Positions 29,887 through 40,074 of a stretch of 64,000 nucleotides of DNA are shown here, one piece after another. Numbering within the stretch: the stretch's first letter is position 1; each line of letters begins with the position of its first letter. A program made the translations under genes and the position numbers. A model generated the notes under the pieces. That model worked only from the letters and a program-made list of their open reading frames with translations, had not been told where the DNA came from and made no database searches. This DNA comes from Lachancea dasiensis (Eukaryota; Ascomycota; Saccharomycetes; Saccharomycetales; Saccharomycetaceae): NCBI GenBank assembly GCA_900074725.1, contig LT598456.1:875488-939487 (forward strand). Reading direction: 5' to 3'.

Positions 29887-31173
29887 TTCCGCTGCCGATC
29901 GTATGTACTTTTCATCTTCGCTATTGATTATATTGTTCACATTTTTTTTTCACCTAACAATAAGAGCGTGTAAGACCGCCGAAGTACTATTGCCCGTTGA
30001 GTGAAGGTAAGCGTGTTTCATCAACCCCAGCATTCGCCGCCCGTTCTCAGTGCCCACTCTCTTAATGAGCTGCCTTTCCGTACCACTATCGTCGGCGCTG
30101 TATAATACACAAGGTACTGGCGAGTTGCTGTTACAAGATCAGATATGATAGACCGTCTAAAGTGGTTAGCTCCGTGGGGCTTCCCCTCTAAGGGGCCCTT
30201 ATGAAAGAAACGATTGAACAATTAAGCGCTTCTAATGTAAAAAGTGACACGTTGGCGGTCTCACGCCGAATATGTAATCGTCACTGTTAATTAGCCAAAG
30301 ATGGCTGATTATCGCTCTTCGTATGCGCTATTAAAGCCGCTCTGTCCTCAAATACTGGATTGCAGGTAGTTTTACGTTCATGATCACAACTAGTTGCTTC
30401 CTTCCGATATGTACTAGGGGTGCACCCCAATTTCAAGGCACACAGGGGATAGCTAGCTAAAGATTCTCTATAATAGCTGGAGGAGCAATAACTTTCCCAT
30501 AGTAACCGGGTCTATCGAAGTATCATTTCTCTACATAAATAAAAGACTGCAACCGCAGTTTTGTATTGACAACAATGTGACTCCTCCTGAAATTACGGAT
30601 AATCTAGAAACTCCGGCCCAAGTTATGTGAATGCAACCGCTCAACGATGCCACTTGGGCTAACTATCTGATGACCGCTTATTAATGTGTTGACATTTTTC
30701 TCTTTTAGAATCTCGAGATTCAATCGACAAATTGTTTGTTTACATTTGGAAAAAGTTTAGACTCCATGTTCGTTAGCTATCCAAAGAAAACAAAAACAAT
30801 CACACGGTTATATTCTAATCCACTTGGCATCTCGTGAAACCTTCAAGCACAAGTCTAAACACGCTGAAGGAAGGCATTGTAAGTGGCAAAGGGAAGAAAA
30901 GTGCTTTCTGGAAAACAGTTATAACGTGAGACCCACTGTTTCGAGCATCAACACCTCAGCAAAACGCTCTCTGACAAGATTCTTTCCTGCACACTATTCA
31001 ACTAATTTCTAGAGGTCAGTAACTTCTGAAGCTGATTTATAATAGCATCGAAGGTCGAAGTGGCTCGCGAAAACGTGCGGAACTGGTAAGCTGCCACAAA
31101 AGCGAACACTCGCTGTGACAGATATTAACCGGTATTTCAATAAAAAGCTCGATTACAGCTTAAATACCCAACC
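29887..31173. other. Long divergent intergenic region TOP1-CDC5
   Basis: Nearly 1.3 kb with no gene I can support. It contains a forkhead site at 30737-30743, annotated separately. Small frames (for example 30824-31012) show no family similarity. Confidence 0.5.
30735..30743 (-). promoter_or_regulatory. Forkhead-type site upstream of CDC5
   Basis: TTTGTTTAC is the reverse complement of GTAAACAAA, an exact Fkh1/Fkh2 consensus. CDC5 belongs to the G2/M CLB2 cluster controlled by Mcm1-Fkh2-Ndd1 in S. cerevisiae. The site is about 430 bases before the start. I could not find a convincing Mcm1 CC(A/T)6GG box beside it. Confidence 0.4.
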
Positions 31174-33267
31174 ATGTCCGCGGCCCCATTACAGGTGGTT
31201 AATGAGCGACAACTCAACACACGGACGGCGCATATATATACACCCACAAGGACGACGGGCGGCAAAGAAAATTTACATTTAAGTGGAAGCAAACGTGCTG
31301 ACCAGCTCCACGATCAGCACCGGCAACCTGCACCAAAGAAGAAGAAGGAAAAGCTTTCTGCACTCTGTAAGACACCACCATCACTAATCAAGACCAGAGG
31401 CAGAGACTATCATAGGGGCCATTTCCTTGGTGAAGGGGGGTTTGCAAGATGCTTTCAAATCAAGGATGATTCTGGTAAGATATTTGCGGCCAAAACAGTA
31501 GCGAAAGTCTCTATCAAATCTGAAAAAACCCGGAAAAAACTGCTGTCAGAGATTCAAATTCACAAAAGCATGAGACATTTCAATGTTGTACAATTCGTTG
31601 ACTGCTTTGAAGACGACACTAACGTTTATATTCTGCTAGAAATATGCCCCAACGGCTCTTTGATGGATCTATTAAAGCGGCGAAAAGTTCTGACAGAACC
31701 CGAGGTGAGATTTTTTACAACACAGATCATCGGTGCTGTGAAGTACATGCATAGCAGACGTGTCATTCACAGAGATTTGAAACTAGGCAATATCTTTTTT
31801 GACAAGCACTACAACTTGAAAGTTGGTGATTTTGGACTGGCTGCTGTCCTGGCCAACGACAGAGAGCGGAAATTCACTGTATGTGGTACGCCAAACTATA
31901 TTGCACCCGAAGTTCTCACGGGAAAACATACAGGTCACTCCTATGAAGTTGACATATGGTCATGTGGCGTTATGCTTTATGCCTTACTGGTAGGTAAGCC
32001 ACCATTTCAAGCTAAGGAAGTAAACATAATCTACGAGAGAATCAAAAACGGCGATTATATCTTCCCAAAGGAAAAGCCCATCTCTAATGATGCTACGACG
32101 CTAATTAAGGATTTACTATCGATAGATCCATTAGAGAGACCCTCTCTTGACGAAATAATGGATTATGTCTGGTTTAGGGGCCTCTTTCCCCCACGAATTG
32201 ACTCTAGTGTTTTGACTGCTACGCCCCTGTTTGAAGACCTTGATTTGAAACAGTCGTTGCGAAATTTTAAGGCATGTATGACACAATCCGGATTGGTCTC
32301 AGGGTCGTCTTCCTCTACTAAAGATCCAATCAAGTTAGTCAAAAACGATCTTGAACAAGAGAGAAGCAGAACGATACTACCTCACTCCTTATCACCTGGT
32401 GGTACAAAGAATAAATATCAAGAAGTTGTGGACCTAGATGCTCAAAAAAAGTTGAATGACTTGGCCCGTGAAGCCAGGATGAGGAGGGCTCAGCAAGCTA
32501 CAATTAAAAAAGACTTAATTGCTACCTCCACAAATGCCATCAAATCTGAAATCTCATTGAGGATACTGGCAAGTGAATGCCACCTAACGCTGAATGGTAT
32601 CTTGGAAGCAGAAGCGCAAAAGCGAATGGGTGGATTACCCAAATCAAGACTGCCGAAACTGAAAAATCCTATTGTGGTAACGAAATGGGTAGACTATTCC
32701 AATAAGCATGGATTTTCATACCAATTATCAACAGATGATATTGGAGTATTATTCAACAACGGAACAACGGTTCTCAGGCTAGCCGATGCGGAAGAGTTTT
32801 GGTATATCAGTTATGATGAACGAGAAGGTTGGGTCGCCAGTCATTATAACTTGATGGACAGACCACAAGAACTGGCAAGACACTTAGAAGTGGTGGATTT
32901 TTTTTCGAAGTACATGAAGGCGAATTTGAGCAGGATCTCGACTTTCGTTCGCGAGGAATATCACAAAGACGATGTTTTCCTTCGAAGATACACTCGCTAC
33001 AGACAGTATGTGATGTTCGAACTAAGTGACGGGACATTCCAATTCAATTTCAAAGACCATCATAAATTTGCAGTCTCTGAGGGCGGATCCCTGATAACAT
33101 ACATTTCCCCTGACCGAGAAAGCTACACTTACCCTACAGTGGAGCTTTTGAAGACCGGGGAAATACCCGGGTGTCCAGATATCGATTTTACCGACAAGCT
33201 TTTCTTGATAAAAGAAGGTCTGAAGCAGAAATCTGCTATCGTTTCTAATACGCAGGCACAGTTGTAG
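31174..33267 (+). CDS. CDC5: Polo-like kinase Cdc5
   Basis: A 697-residue polo kinase (S. cerevisiae Cdc5 is 705 aa). A KEN degron appears at about residues 31-33 in the N-terminus, consistent with APC-dependent turnover. The kinase domain spans about residues 79-335: Gly loop LGEGGFARC, the catalytic Lys in AAKTVAK, HRDLKLGN at about 199-206, DFG at 218-220, and an activation loop ending CGTPNYIAPE. Two polo boxes occupy about residues 500-690, with KWVDYSNKHGF and the DHHKF phosphopeptide-binding portion. Cdc5 drives mitotic exit, cohesin cleavage and cytokinesis. Its neighbour here is RPB11. Confidence 0.97.
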   Translation: MSAAPLQVVNERQLNTRTAHIYTPTRTTGGKENLHLSGSKRADQLHDQHRQPAPKKKKEKLSALCKTPPSLIKTRGRDYHRGHFLGEGGFARCFQIKDDSGKIFAAKTVAKVSIKSEKTRKKLLSEIQIHKSMRHFNVVQFVDCFEDDTNVYILLEICPNGSLMDLLKRRKVLTEPEVRFFTTQIIGAVKYMHSRRVIHRDLKLGNIFFDKHYNLKVGDFGLAAVLANDRERKFTVCGTPNYIAPEVLTGKHTGHSYEVDIWSCGVMLYALLVGKPPFQAKEVNIIYERIKNGDYIFPKEKPISNDATTLIKDLLSIDPLERPSLDEIMDYVWFRGLFPPRIDSSVLTATPLFEDLDLKQSLRNFKACMTQSGLVSGSSSSTKDPIKLVKNDLEQERSRTILPHSLSPGGTKNKYQEVVDLDAQKKLNDLAREARMRRAQQATIKKDLIATSTNAIKSEISLRILASECHLTLNGILEAEAQKRMGGLPKSRLPKLKNPIVVTKWVDYSNKHGFSYQLSTDDIGVLFNNGTTVLRLADAEEFWYISYDEREGWVASHYNLMDRPQELARHLEVVDFFSKYMKANLSRISTFVREEYHKDDVFLRRYTRYRQYVMFELSDGTFQFNFKDHHKFAVSEGGSLITYISPDRESYTYPTVELLKTGEIPGCPDIDFTDKLFLIKEGLKQKSAIVSNTQAQL

Positions 33268-33473
33268 CACCCTTACCCTGCGCTTCACGTTCATCTCGTG
33301 CCCAATTTTCTATAACAATGTTACATAGCTTAATAAAGTTTGGCTTTTTATAACACAAAGCAGGCGTTCGCTAGTGAGACCCTTTATAAGGTGATCTACT
33401 GCCCTTATTCCATTATTCATTTCAACCTAATTACTATGTTACATTAGCTGATGTGTACTCTTCGGTTGGTTTT

Positions 33474-33842
33474 CTACATTGCGTAATTGTCCTCCGAGGC
33501 TAATGTCTGTAGATTCCATTCAGTCTCGAAATTCGATTGTAATTGACCCAGTTTGGAGATGATTCCATTGCAGGCATTTTTTAAAGCTTCTTTTGGATCG
33601 TAACCCTCAACGGTCTGTATCCTCATCTTGAATTGAGCAAAAAGTGGATGTTCCACCTTATAGGCTGCAAATAGCACCCTTTGGTCCTCCAATAATTCAC
33701 CACGAATGAGGTTAGCTAGTGTGTGATCCTCTTTTTCAAATGTCACGATCACGGCATTAGGCGCCTTCGTGTCCGGATCTATCTTGAGCTTCGCTTCCCC
33801 TTCCGGTAGGAGAAACAGTTCAAATCTGTCCGGAGCATTCAT
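33474..33842 (-). CDS. RPB11: RNA polymerase II subunit Rpb11
   Basis: A 122-residue subunit (S. cerevisiae 120 aa). It begins [22 protein letters not shown] and contains the alpha-like dimerisation motif [17 protein letters not shown] (about residues 45-61), followed by [18 protein letters not shown]. It forms the Rpb3-Rpb11 heterodimer that nucleates polymerase assembly. It lies divergently from SIN3 as in YOL005C-YOL004W. Confidence 0.96.
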   Translation of the reverse strand: MNAPDRFELFLLPEGEAKLKIDPDTKAPNAVIVTFEKEDHTLANLIRGELLEDQRVLFAAYKVEHPLFAQFKMRIQTVEGYDPKEALKNACNGIISKLGQLQSNFETEWNLQTLASEDNYAM

Positions 33843-34161
33843 TTGAATAGATTGACTGTAATGGGCAAGTATTTGCTTGACATGATATGGAAACTGTCAA
33901 GACGCCCATTTTCGTAATATTTTCGTTAAGCATCATCAACGACAAGAAGTAGAATGGTCGATATTTTCGTTTTCGATAGAAACCGCCCCTTTAGAAAAAA
34001 ATTTGTCCCCAGCGGAAAATCTACGCATAAACATAGCGATTTAAAAGCTGATTTTGGAACTGCAAGGGGTGATTAAAGAGCATAATTGGAGCACAAGTTA
34101 CTGCTAGACATACGAAATAACTAGCAGGAAAGTTAGCTTCAAGTTTTCACGGCGGTTAACA
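33843..34161. other. Divergent promoter RPB11-SIN3
   Basis: A 319-base shared promoter. I see no strong known motif. Confidence 0.4.
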
Positions 34162-37100
34162 ATGTCACAGAGTTCGCGGAACATACTCAGTACGCATAGT
34201 CATCCCACTGCACAAGACCTCAACGGCGAAAGTACGCGAACGAATGGGACTGAATTAGGATCAAGCGGTACGTCCAACAGAAACGGGTTGAGTCAGGTGC
34301 TTCAGCCGCAACAGCAGCAACAGTTTGTCCTACCTTCTATTAGCGGGCTAGAAAACGGCCGTCATGGTGAGGCTCCTAGCCAGCGCTTACCTTCAATGTC
34401 GAGCTCAAAGGGCTTTTCAGTTGCAAGCCTCGACAATCCCATGCCTGTACAGCATCAACAGCCCCAACAATTGGTACAGAACGACAATAGTGCGCGTACG
34501 TCTCTTTCTGCAGAGCACTCTCAGGACCCATCATTCAAACCGCTCAATTTCAAAGATGCACTCTCTTACCTCGAACAAGTAAAGTTTCAATTCAGTACCC
34601 GTCCTGACGTGTACAACCATTTTTTAGATATCATGAAGGATTACAAATCGCAAGCTATTGACACACTTGGTGTCATCGAGCGTATTTCAACTCTATTTAA
34701 GGGCTACCCTGCTCTCATTCAGGGACTGAACACATTTTTACCTCAGGGTTATAAAATAGAGTGCGCTACTGATCCAAATGATCCCAATGCTATCTCTGTT
34801 ATAACACCTTTTGATAACGCCAATCGTCCGGTAGGGCCAGAAAGACCTGTGGATATAGGTCCTACAGCTCCCAAGCTTCCTGCATCGGGTATTTCTCAAA
34901 CCTTAAGTGAAACATCAACTCCTCAGCGAGCCTCTACTGTTGATCAACCTAGAATAGAATCGAATCCCCAAAGCCTTCCAGCACCTTCGGCAATATTTTC
35001 GACTGCAAATCAGCAGCCACCCCATTTGCCAAATAGTGGCCAGCCTAAGCAGCAATCGCCGAATTTTTCTAATAGACAAATTCCAAAATCATCAGAGCCC
35101 CCTCTTCATGTTCCCGTTCAGTCACAGCCGCAAGCTCACGTCCAGCAGCAGCAGCAATATTTGGCAACACGGAACACAGGCGACGTGGAATTCAGTCACG
35201 CTATAAGCTATGTCAATAAGATAAAGACGAGGTTTGCCGACCAGCCTGACATATACAAACATTTCCTGGAAATATTACAAACATATCAGAGAGAACAAAA
35301 GCCCATTCATGAGGTCTACGCCCAGGTAACCGCCTTATTCCAGAATGCCCCCGACCTTTTGGATGACTTCAAGAAGTTTTTGCCCGACGCTACCGCCGCT
35401 CATGAACAACAAATGCAGGTGCTTCAGCAGCAGCAACAGCACCAACAGCTTCTACTTGAACAGCAATTGCTTCACCAAACTCAACTCGCCAATTCTCACA
35501 GATTTCAACAGGATCAACATATTGGACATACACACTTGCCTCGTCAAGATCCACTGTATCAACAAGAGTTAGAACAGCGTGGGAAGCATTTCCAACAATC
35601 TCTGGAAGGTGGGGGTCAGTTCCACCAGCAACAACCAGCGGCTGCGCAGAACCTTCCTCCTTTGGGAAGTTTTTCGCCACCAATCAATGGAAGAGAAAGT
35701 GAATCACAATCAATAGGTCCAAACAATCAGCAGCCTGCAGCTTTTCCCGCCCAAGCACATCCCCAATTCTCAGGTCAAGGTACTGACAATCATAACTTAC
35801 CTATCGCCGATGCGCAGGGTCATTTAGATGGAACTTATCCACCTGCCCCATTACAGGGTCAAGAATCTCAGTTTATGGAGCCGACGTCGAGACCAGAAAT
35901 TGACTTAGACCCCAGTTTAGTCCCTGTTATTCCTGAGCCAATCAGGCCCTTGGAAAATAATATGACGCTAATAGAAGAAACCTCATTTTTTGATAGGGCA
36001 AAGAAATACTTAGGAAATAAACAAGTTTACACCGAGTTTCTCAAGATCTTAAATTTGTTCTCACAAGATCTGATAGGTACGAGTGAACTTGTTGACAAGG
36101 TGGACCACTATCTGGGTGGTAATGTGGAGCTTTTCGATTGGTTCAAGAGCTTTGTCAATTACGTCGAAAGACCGAAACGAATCGAAAATATCATTCACGA
36201 GAAACATAGATTGGACCTGGATCTATGTGAGGCATGTTGCCCAAGTTATAAAAAACTTCCAAAATCGGATACCTTCATGCCCTGTTCTGGGAGAGATGAG
36301 ATGTGCTGGGAGGTTCTAAATGATGAATGGGTTGGCCATCCTGTATGGGCATCAGAAGACTCGGGATTTATTGCTCATCGCAAGAACCAATATGAAGAAA
36401 CCTTATTCAAAATAGAAGAAGAGCGCCATGAATATGATTTCTACATCGAGGCAAATTTGAGAACGATTCAAACGCTTGAAACAATCGCGAACAAGATTGC
36501 TAACATGACTACTGAAGAGAAACAATCTTTTAAGTTACCACCTGGGCTTGGGCATACTTCCTTGACCATCTACAAAAAAGTTATCAGGAAGGTGTACGAC
36601 AAGGACAGAGGTTTCGAAATCATTGACGCTCTTCACGAGAATCCTGCGATATCGGTTCCAATTGTCTTAAAGAGGTTAAAGCAAAAAGATGAAGAGTGGA
36701 GGAGAGCCCAGCGCGAGTGGAATAAAGTCTGGCGAGAATTAGAGCAAAAGGTCTTCTACAAGTCTTTGGACCATCTAGGTCTAACTTTCAAACAAGCTGA
36801 CAAAAAACTTCTCACCGCAAAACAATTGATTTCTGAGATCAGTAGTATAAAGGTCGATCAGACTAACAAAAGGGTCCATCCATTTACCCCCAAGCCAGAG
36901 AGTCAACTAGATTATGATATCACCGACACGGACGTACTTGGGGACATACTTGGCTTGGTTCAAAATTCCATCGATCATAACAACACATATTCGCAGTTGG
37001 ACAAGGAAAAACTCTCTGACTTTTTCAAAATGTTCTTGTCGTTATTCTTCTCTATCCCATATAACAAACTAGAAGGTACCTTGCATGACAGCTCAAAAGA

Positions 37101-38532
37101 GTCAGCGAACAAGGGACAGCATCTAGAGGAAAGCCACGAACCCCGTAAGAGATTGCGGGAGGAAGAACGCTCTTTCGCAACATTGCTTAGACAGAAACAC
37201 AAGCACACTAAGAGGAAAGATATTAATGGGACAAGTGATTTCATCTCCGATGATGAACGCCCTTCAGAGAAAAGCTTGCCTGAAAATAAAGATGAGGAGT
37301 TAATCAGAGAAGCAGCGAAAAGGCCCTGGGTGCTTGGGGACATTTTGGAAGAGGCCAATGACAAGGGCTTCGTGGAGAATCGTAACATTTATAACATGTT
37401 CGCGAATTCCAACATTTATGTCTTTTTGCGCCACTTGACTACCTTATACCAGAGATTACGGGAAGTGAAACAAATTAATGACGAAGTTACACAGGAAATC
37501 AAGAGTAGAAAGGTCGTTAAATTTGCCAAGGATTTAAATTTACTGTCGACTCAACTAAGCGACATGGGGTTAGACTTCAAAGGAACTGATGCTTATAAGC
37601 AGCTACTTTCCCTTTCCAAGCGCCTGATTGAAAATGATATTGAACATCAATGGTTTGAGGAAAGTTTGCGTCAGGCTTACAAAAATAGAGCTTTCAAGAT
37701 ATACACTATCGACAAGGTAATACAATCTCTGGTCAAACACGCTTACGGGATCGTAACAGACGTTAAGACATCCGATATATTAATTTTATTTGAAGAGGAC
37801 AGGAAGTGCCCAACAACCAGCAGAAGGGACCAAATTTTGTACCGCCTCCAAGTGAGGTCTCACATGGGTTTGGCCGATAACATGTTCCGCATTGAATACA
37901 ACAAGTTAACTAATCATGTCTGCATCCAATTTGTTGCGGTAGATGACCTTACGTTAAACGAGCCCGATACTTTGAAAGACCGTTGGCATTATTATTTGAC
38001 CTCCTATGCACTATCACATCCAACGGAAGGCATTCCACATGAGTCCATAAGTATACCATTTCTCGAAAAAAACCTTAGTGACGAGGTCGAACTGGATGCG
38101 GAAAATGAGAAGCCTTCTCATGTCGGTCAATCGGTCTCGCAACTACGTATTCAAGTCAATCCCCAAAATTACGAGCTACAAATTGAACCAAATTCTAAGG
38201 ACATTTTCACCAGAGCAGATATGAACAAGATTCCCAAAAGAACTTGCATTAAGAATGGCGCAATGGGTGGAAAGAGGGAATTGATGTCATCCTTCTTAGA
38301 TGGTTCCTATGGCTGGAAAAAGGGTTTACGGACTGAAAATGTAGAGCGAGTCCTTGCTACACTCCAACAAGTGAAAAACTATGGTCAAATAAGGGAACAA
38401 AAAGTTGAAGCACAATCAGAGAGCGTTCAAACCCCCGCGAGGAATGTGAACGAGGAGGGAGAGACGGCAGGCTATAAGACCGGCGACGACACAGATATAA
38501 GAGCTGACGAAACAACAACGGAGGAAATCTAA
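34162..38532 (+). CDS. SIN3: Histone deacetylase complex scaffold Sin3
   Basis: A 1,456-residue protein (S. cerevisiae 1,536 aa). It has three paired amphipathic helix domains: PAH1 at about residues 130-200 (DALSYLEQVK..F...PDVYNHFLDIMKDYK), PAH2 at about 345-412 (AISYVNKIKTRF...PDIYKHFLEILQTYQ), and PAH3 at about 600-668. The HDAC-interaction domain follows with CEACCPSYK.LP, the C-x-W and NDEWVGHPVW elements, and the conserved C-terminal LRL..Y region. Glutamine-rich linkers lie between the PAHs (about residues 410-470). Sin3 scaffolds the Rpd3L and Rpd3S complexes for repression. No frame damage is visible. Its neighbours match the YOL004 region. Confidence 0.96.
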   Translation: MSQSSRNILSTHSHPTAQDLNGESTRTNGTELGSSGTSNRNGLSQVLQPQQQQQFVLPSISGLENGRHGEAPSQRLPSMSSSKGFSVASLDNPMPVQHQQPQQLVQNDNSARTSLSAEHSQDPSFKPLNFKDALSYLEQVKFQFSTRPDVYNHFLDIMKDYKSQAIDTLGVIERISTLFKGYPALIQGLNTFLPQGYKIECATDPNDPNAISVITPFDNANRPVGPERPVDIGPTAPKLPASGISQTLSETSTPQRASTVDQPRIESNPQSLPAPSAIFSTANQQPPHLPNSGQPKQQSPNFSNRQIPKSSEPPLHVPVQSQPQAHVQQQQQYLATRNTGDVEFSHAISYVNKIKTRFADQPDIYKHFLEILQTYQREQKPIHEVYAQVTALFQNAPDLLDDFKKFLPDATAAHEQQMQVLQQQQQHQQLLLEQQLLHQTQLANSHRFQQDQHIGHTHLPRQDPLYQQELEQRGKHFQQSLEGGGQFHQQQPAAAQNLPPLGSFSPPINGRESESQSIGPNNQQPAAFPAQAHPQFSGQGTDNHNLPIADAQGHLDGTYPPAPLQGQESQFMEPTSRPEIDLDPSLVPVIPEPIRPLENNMTLIEETSFFDRAKKYLGNKQVYTEFLKILNLFSQDLIGTSELVDKVDHYLGGNVELFDWFKSFVNYVERPKRIENIIHEKHRLDLDLCEACCPSYKKLPKSDTFMPCSGRDEMCWEVLNDEWVGHPVWASEDSGFIAHRKNQYEETLFKIEEERHEYDFYIEANLRTIQTLETIANKIANMTTEEKQSFKLPPGLGHTSLTIYKKVIRKVYDKDRGFEIIDALHENPAISVPIVLKRLKQKDEEWRRAQREWNKVWRELEQKVFYKSLDHLGLTFKQADKKLLTAKQLISEISSIKVDQTNKRVHPFTPKPESQLDYDITDTDVLGDILGLVQNSIDHNNTYSQLDKEKLSDFFKMFLSLFFSIPYNKLEGTLHDSSKESANKGQHLEESHEPRKRLREEERSFATLLRQKHKHTKRKDINGTSDFISDDERPSEKSLPENKDEELIREAAKRPWVLGDILEEANDKGFVENRNIYNMFANSNIYVFLRHLTTLYQRLREVKQINDEVTQEIKSRKVVKFAKDLNLLSTQLSDMGLDFKGTDAYKQLLSLSKRLIENDIEHQWFEESLRQAYKNRAFKIYTIDKVIQSLVKHAYGIVTDVKTSDILILFEEDRKCPTTSRRDQILYRLQVRSHMGLADNMFRIEYNKLTNHVCIQFVAVDDLTLNEPDTLKDRWHYYLTSYALSHPTEGIPHESISIPFLEKNLSDEVELDAENEKPSHVGQSVSQLRIQVNPQNYELQIEPNSKDIFTRADMNKIPKRTCIKNGAMGGKRELMSSFLDGSYGWKKGLRTENVERVLATLQQVKNYGQIREQKVEAQSESVQTPARNVNEEGETAGYKTGDDTDIRADETTTEEI

Positions 38533-38622
38533 TTTAATTAGCGAAGTGTGATACTTCGGCAATAAATAATGGTAGGCTATCATCTAAAAGTGGTAATGAA
38601 CAACAAGAGATATTTTTCTCAG

Positions 38623-39762
38623 TCAATTCTCTGCTTCAATATCCACACCAAAGTCTGACAAAGTTTCCCCCCACTCATTTTCCCACTGCACTCTACCTAG
38701 ATCGGTTTGGAATTCTGTAAGCCTTTTCTTAAGAACAGTTTCCCCGCGGGTATTACCCACGGTGAGATTTGATGATGAGCAATTGGTCTCAACATCCAGC
38801 TTTAGAAAGCCACGATCTGGCGGCCAAGGAAGTGCCATTAACCGATCCTCCAGAGGTGAAGAGGAATCGTACATCGCCAGATCATTCAACTGGAATGTGA
38901 AGCCACTCTCTGTGGGTACGCTCCATGGAATAAGCCATGTATAGAAAGGACCCATAAAAAATCTCAAATTCTTGATGAAGCCGCGATCGTAAGGAAAATT
39001 CACCATATCTATCAATTGGACGTCTCGATTGACAAGCAGTTCTGTAGCTCCCTCAACATCCATCGGGCTTCCCTCTGGAAACACTTCTCTCAGATTCTCA
39101 ATCAGTTGTGGAATTAGCCGCTTTCGGTAAAAAAGATTCTCTATGCGCTCTTGCTCCCAGCTCTCGATTTGAGTCATGCCGCTTAAACCTTGATTAACGA
39201 TACACCTTGCAAATAGCAAGCTTATAGTGAGCCATATAAACGCATTTAACGGCGCGTTGACTGTTAGCAAGCAGAGTTCGCTTTTGTAGACAAAAATGCG
39301 AGAATGTCGCGACTGCCAGAGCATAATGATACGCTTGAGTAGCAAATACTCCAAGAACAGCGTCGTTATAATAACCCATATCAAAAATCTCATAAAATGT
39401 GGAAAGTTTTGATATCCAACGCAGTTCATCGTCCAGGGACAATGATGGTCCATTACTAGTACGCACTGCTTGCATGATTTACAATGATGCGTTCTCTCCG
39501 GCTTGAAGTTCTTGCATTTTTTGCAAAAGTTCTTCCATTGTCTTGGCCCAGGAGTAAACTCATCAGGAGGGTTTCCAGGTTTGGTGTAAATGGCCATAAT
39601 GTAAGAGATCCATGTCATTATAAGCGTGAATTGAAAAGACCATTGCTGCCCCTTAGAGGCAAAGTTAGACAGAATAAAGTAATGTGACGAGTAACCAATG
39701 AAGCCTATTAAAAACGTCGGTACAGCGATTCCGATCCATGGAGGGTTCAGCTTGATTGGCAT
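38623..39762 (-). CDS. PFA4: Palmitoyltransferase Pfa4
   Basis: A DHHC protein acyltransferase of about 379 residues (S. cerevisiae 378 aa). The ORF extends to an ATG at 39804, but the internal start at 39762 (MPIKLNPPWIGIAVPTFLI) aligns exactly with the yeast protein, so I prefer it. Four membrane helices surround the catalytic domain: CKKCKNFKPERTHHCKSCKQCVLVMDHHCPWTMNCVG at about residues 80-116. The last Cys of DHHC is the acyl carrier. Pfa4 palmitoylates chitin synthase Chs3 in the ER. The C-terminus has the expected NEWGETLSDFGVD block. Confidence 0.92.
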   Translation of the reverse strand: MPIKLNPPWIGIAVPTFLIGFIGYSSHYFILSNFASKGQQWSFQFTLIMTWISYIMAIYTKPGNPPDEFTPGPRQWKNFCKKCKNFKPERTHHCKSCKQCVLVMDHHCPWTMNCVGYQNFPHFMRFLIWVIITTLFLEYLLLKRIIMLWQSRHSRIFVYKSELCLLTVNAPLNAFIWLTISLLFARCIVNQGLSGMTQIESWEQERIENLFYRKRLIPQLIENLREVFPEGSPMDVEGATELLVNRDVQLIDMVNFPYDRGFIKNLRFFMGPFYTWLIPWSVPTESGFTFQLNDLAMYDSSSPLEDRLMALPWPPDRGFLKLDVETNCSSSNLTVGNTRGETVLKKRLTEFQTDLGRVQWENEWGETLSDFGVDIEAEN

Positions 39763-39849
39763 TGCTTCTGCCCAACCATTTGTGAGAGTGTTTTGGCATG
39801 GCATGGTAGTTCATACTATTTACAATTCACGATCGTTAAGAACTTCTGT

Positions 39850-39857
39850 GTCACGTG
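39850..39857 (+). promoter_or_regulatory. Cbf1-type E-box upstream of PFA4
   Basis: GTCACGTG matches the Cbf1 consensus RTCACRTG exactly and is about 90 bases upstream of the preferred PFA4 start. No AT-rich block adjoins it, so it is a promoter element rather than a centromere CDEI. The rest of this 312-base gap down to IZH2 shows no gene. Confidence 0.45.
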
Positions 39858-40074
39858 CGTAACACATCTACCGAAAAGAGTCCGGCCCTGAGTTACTGTC
39901 TGCCGATCAGCTGAACCTGGTCTTCTTCTCGAACCAAATCTTAATAGATTACAATGAGTGAATAAAAGATTAAAATGAGTGAATGAAAAGATTACAATCC
40001 GTCAGTCGCTTAGGTATCTCGACAAAAATCCATTGGGAAAATGAGGCGGGGTTGATTTCCTCGAACAACTGCAT

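Noticed and set aside
27568-29940. GTG at 29940 as the TOP1 start
   Set aside because: The first ATG at 29886 gives an N-terminus of the expected length and composition.
39850-39857. Perfect RTCACRTG as a possible centromere CDEI
   Set aside because: There is no AT-rich block or TTTCCGAAA nearby, and it sits in the PFA4 promoter; it is better read as a Cbf1 promoter site.
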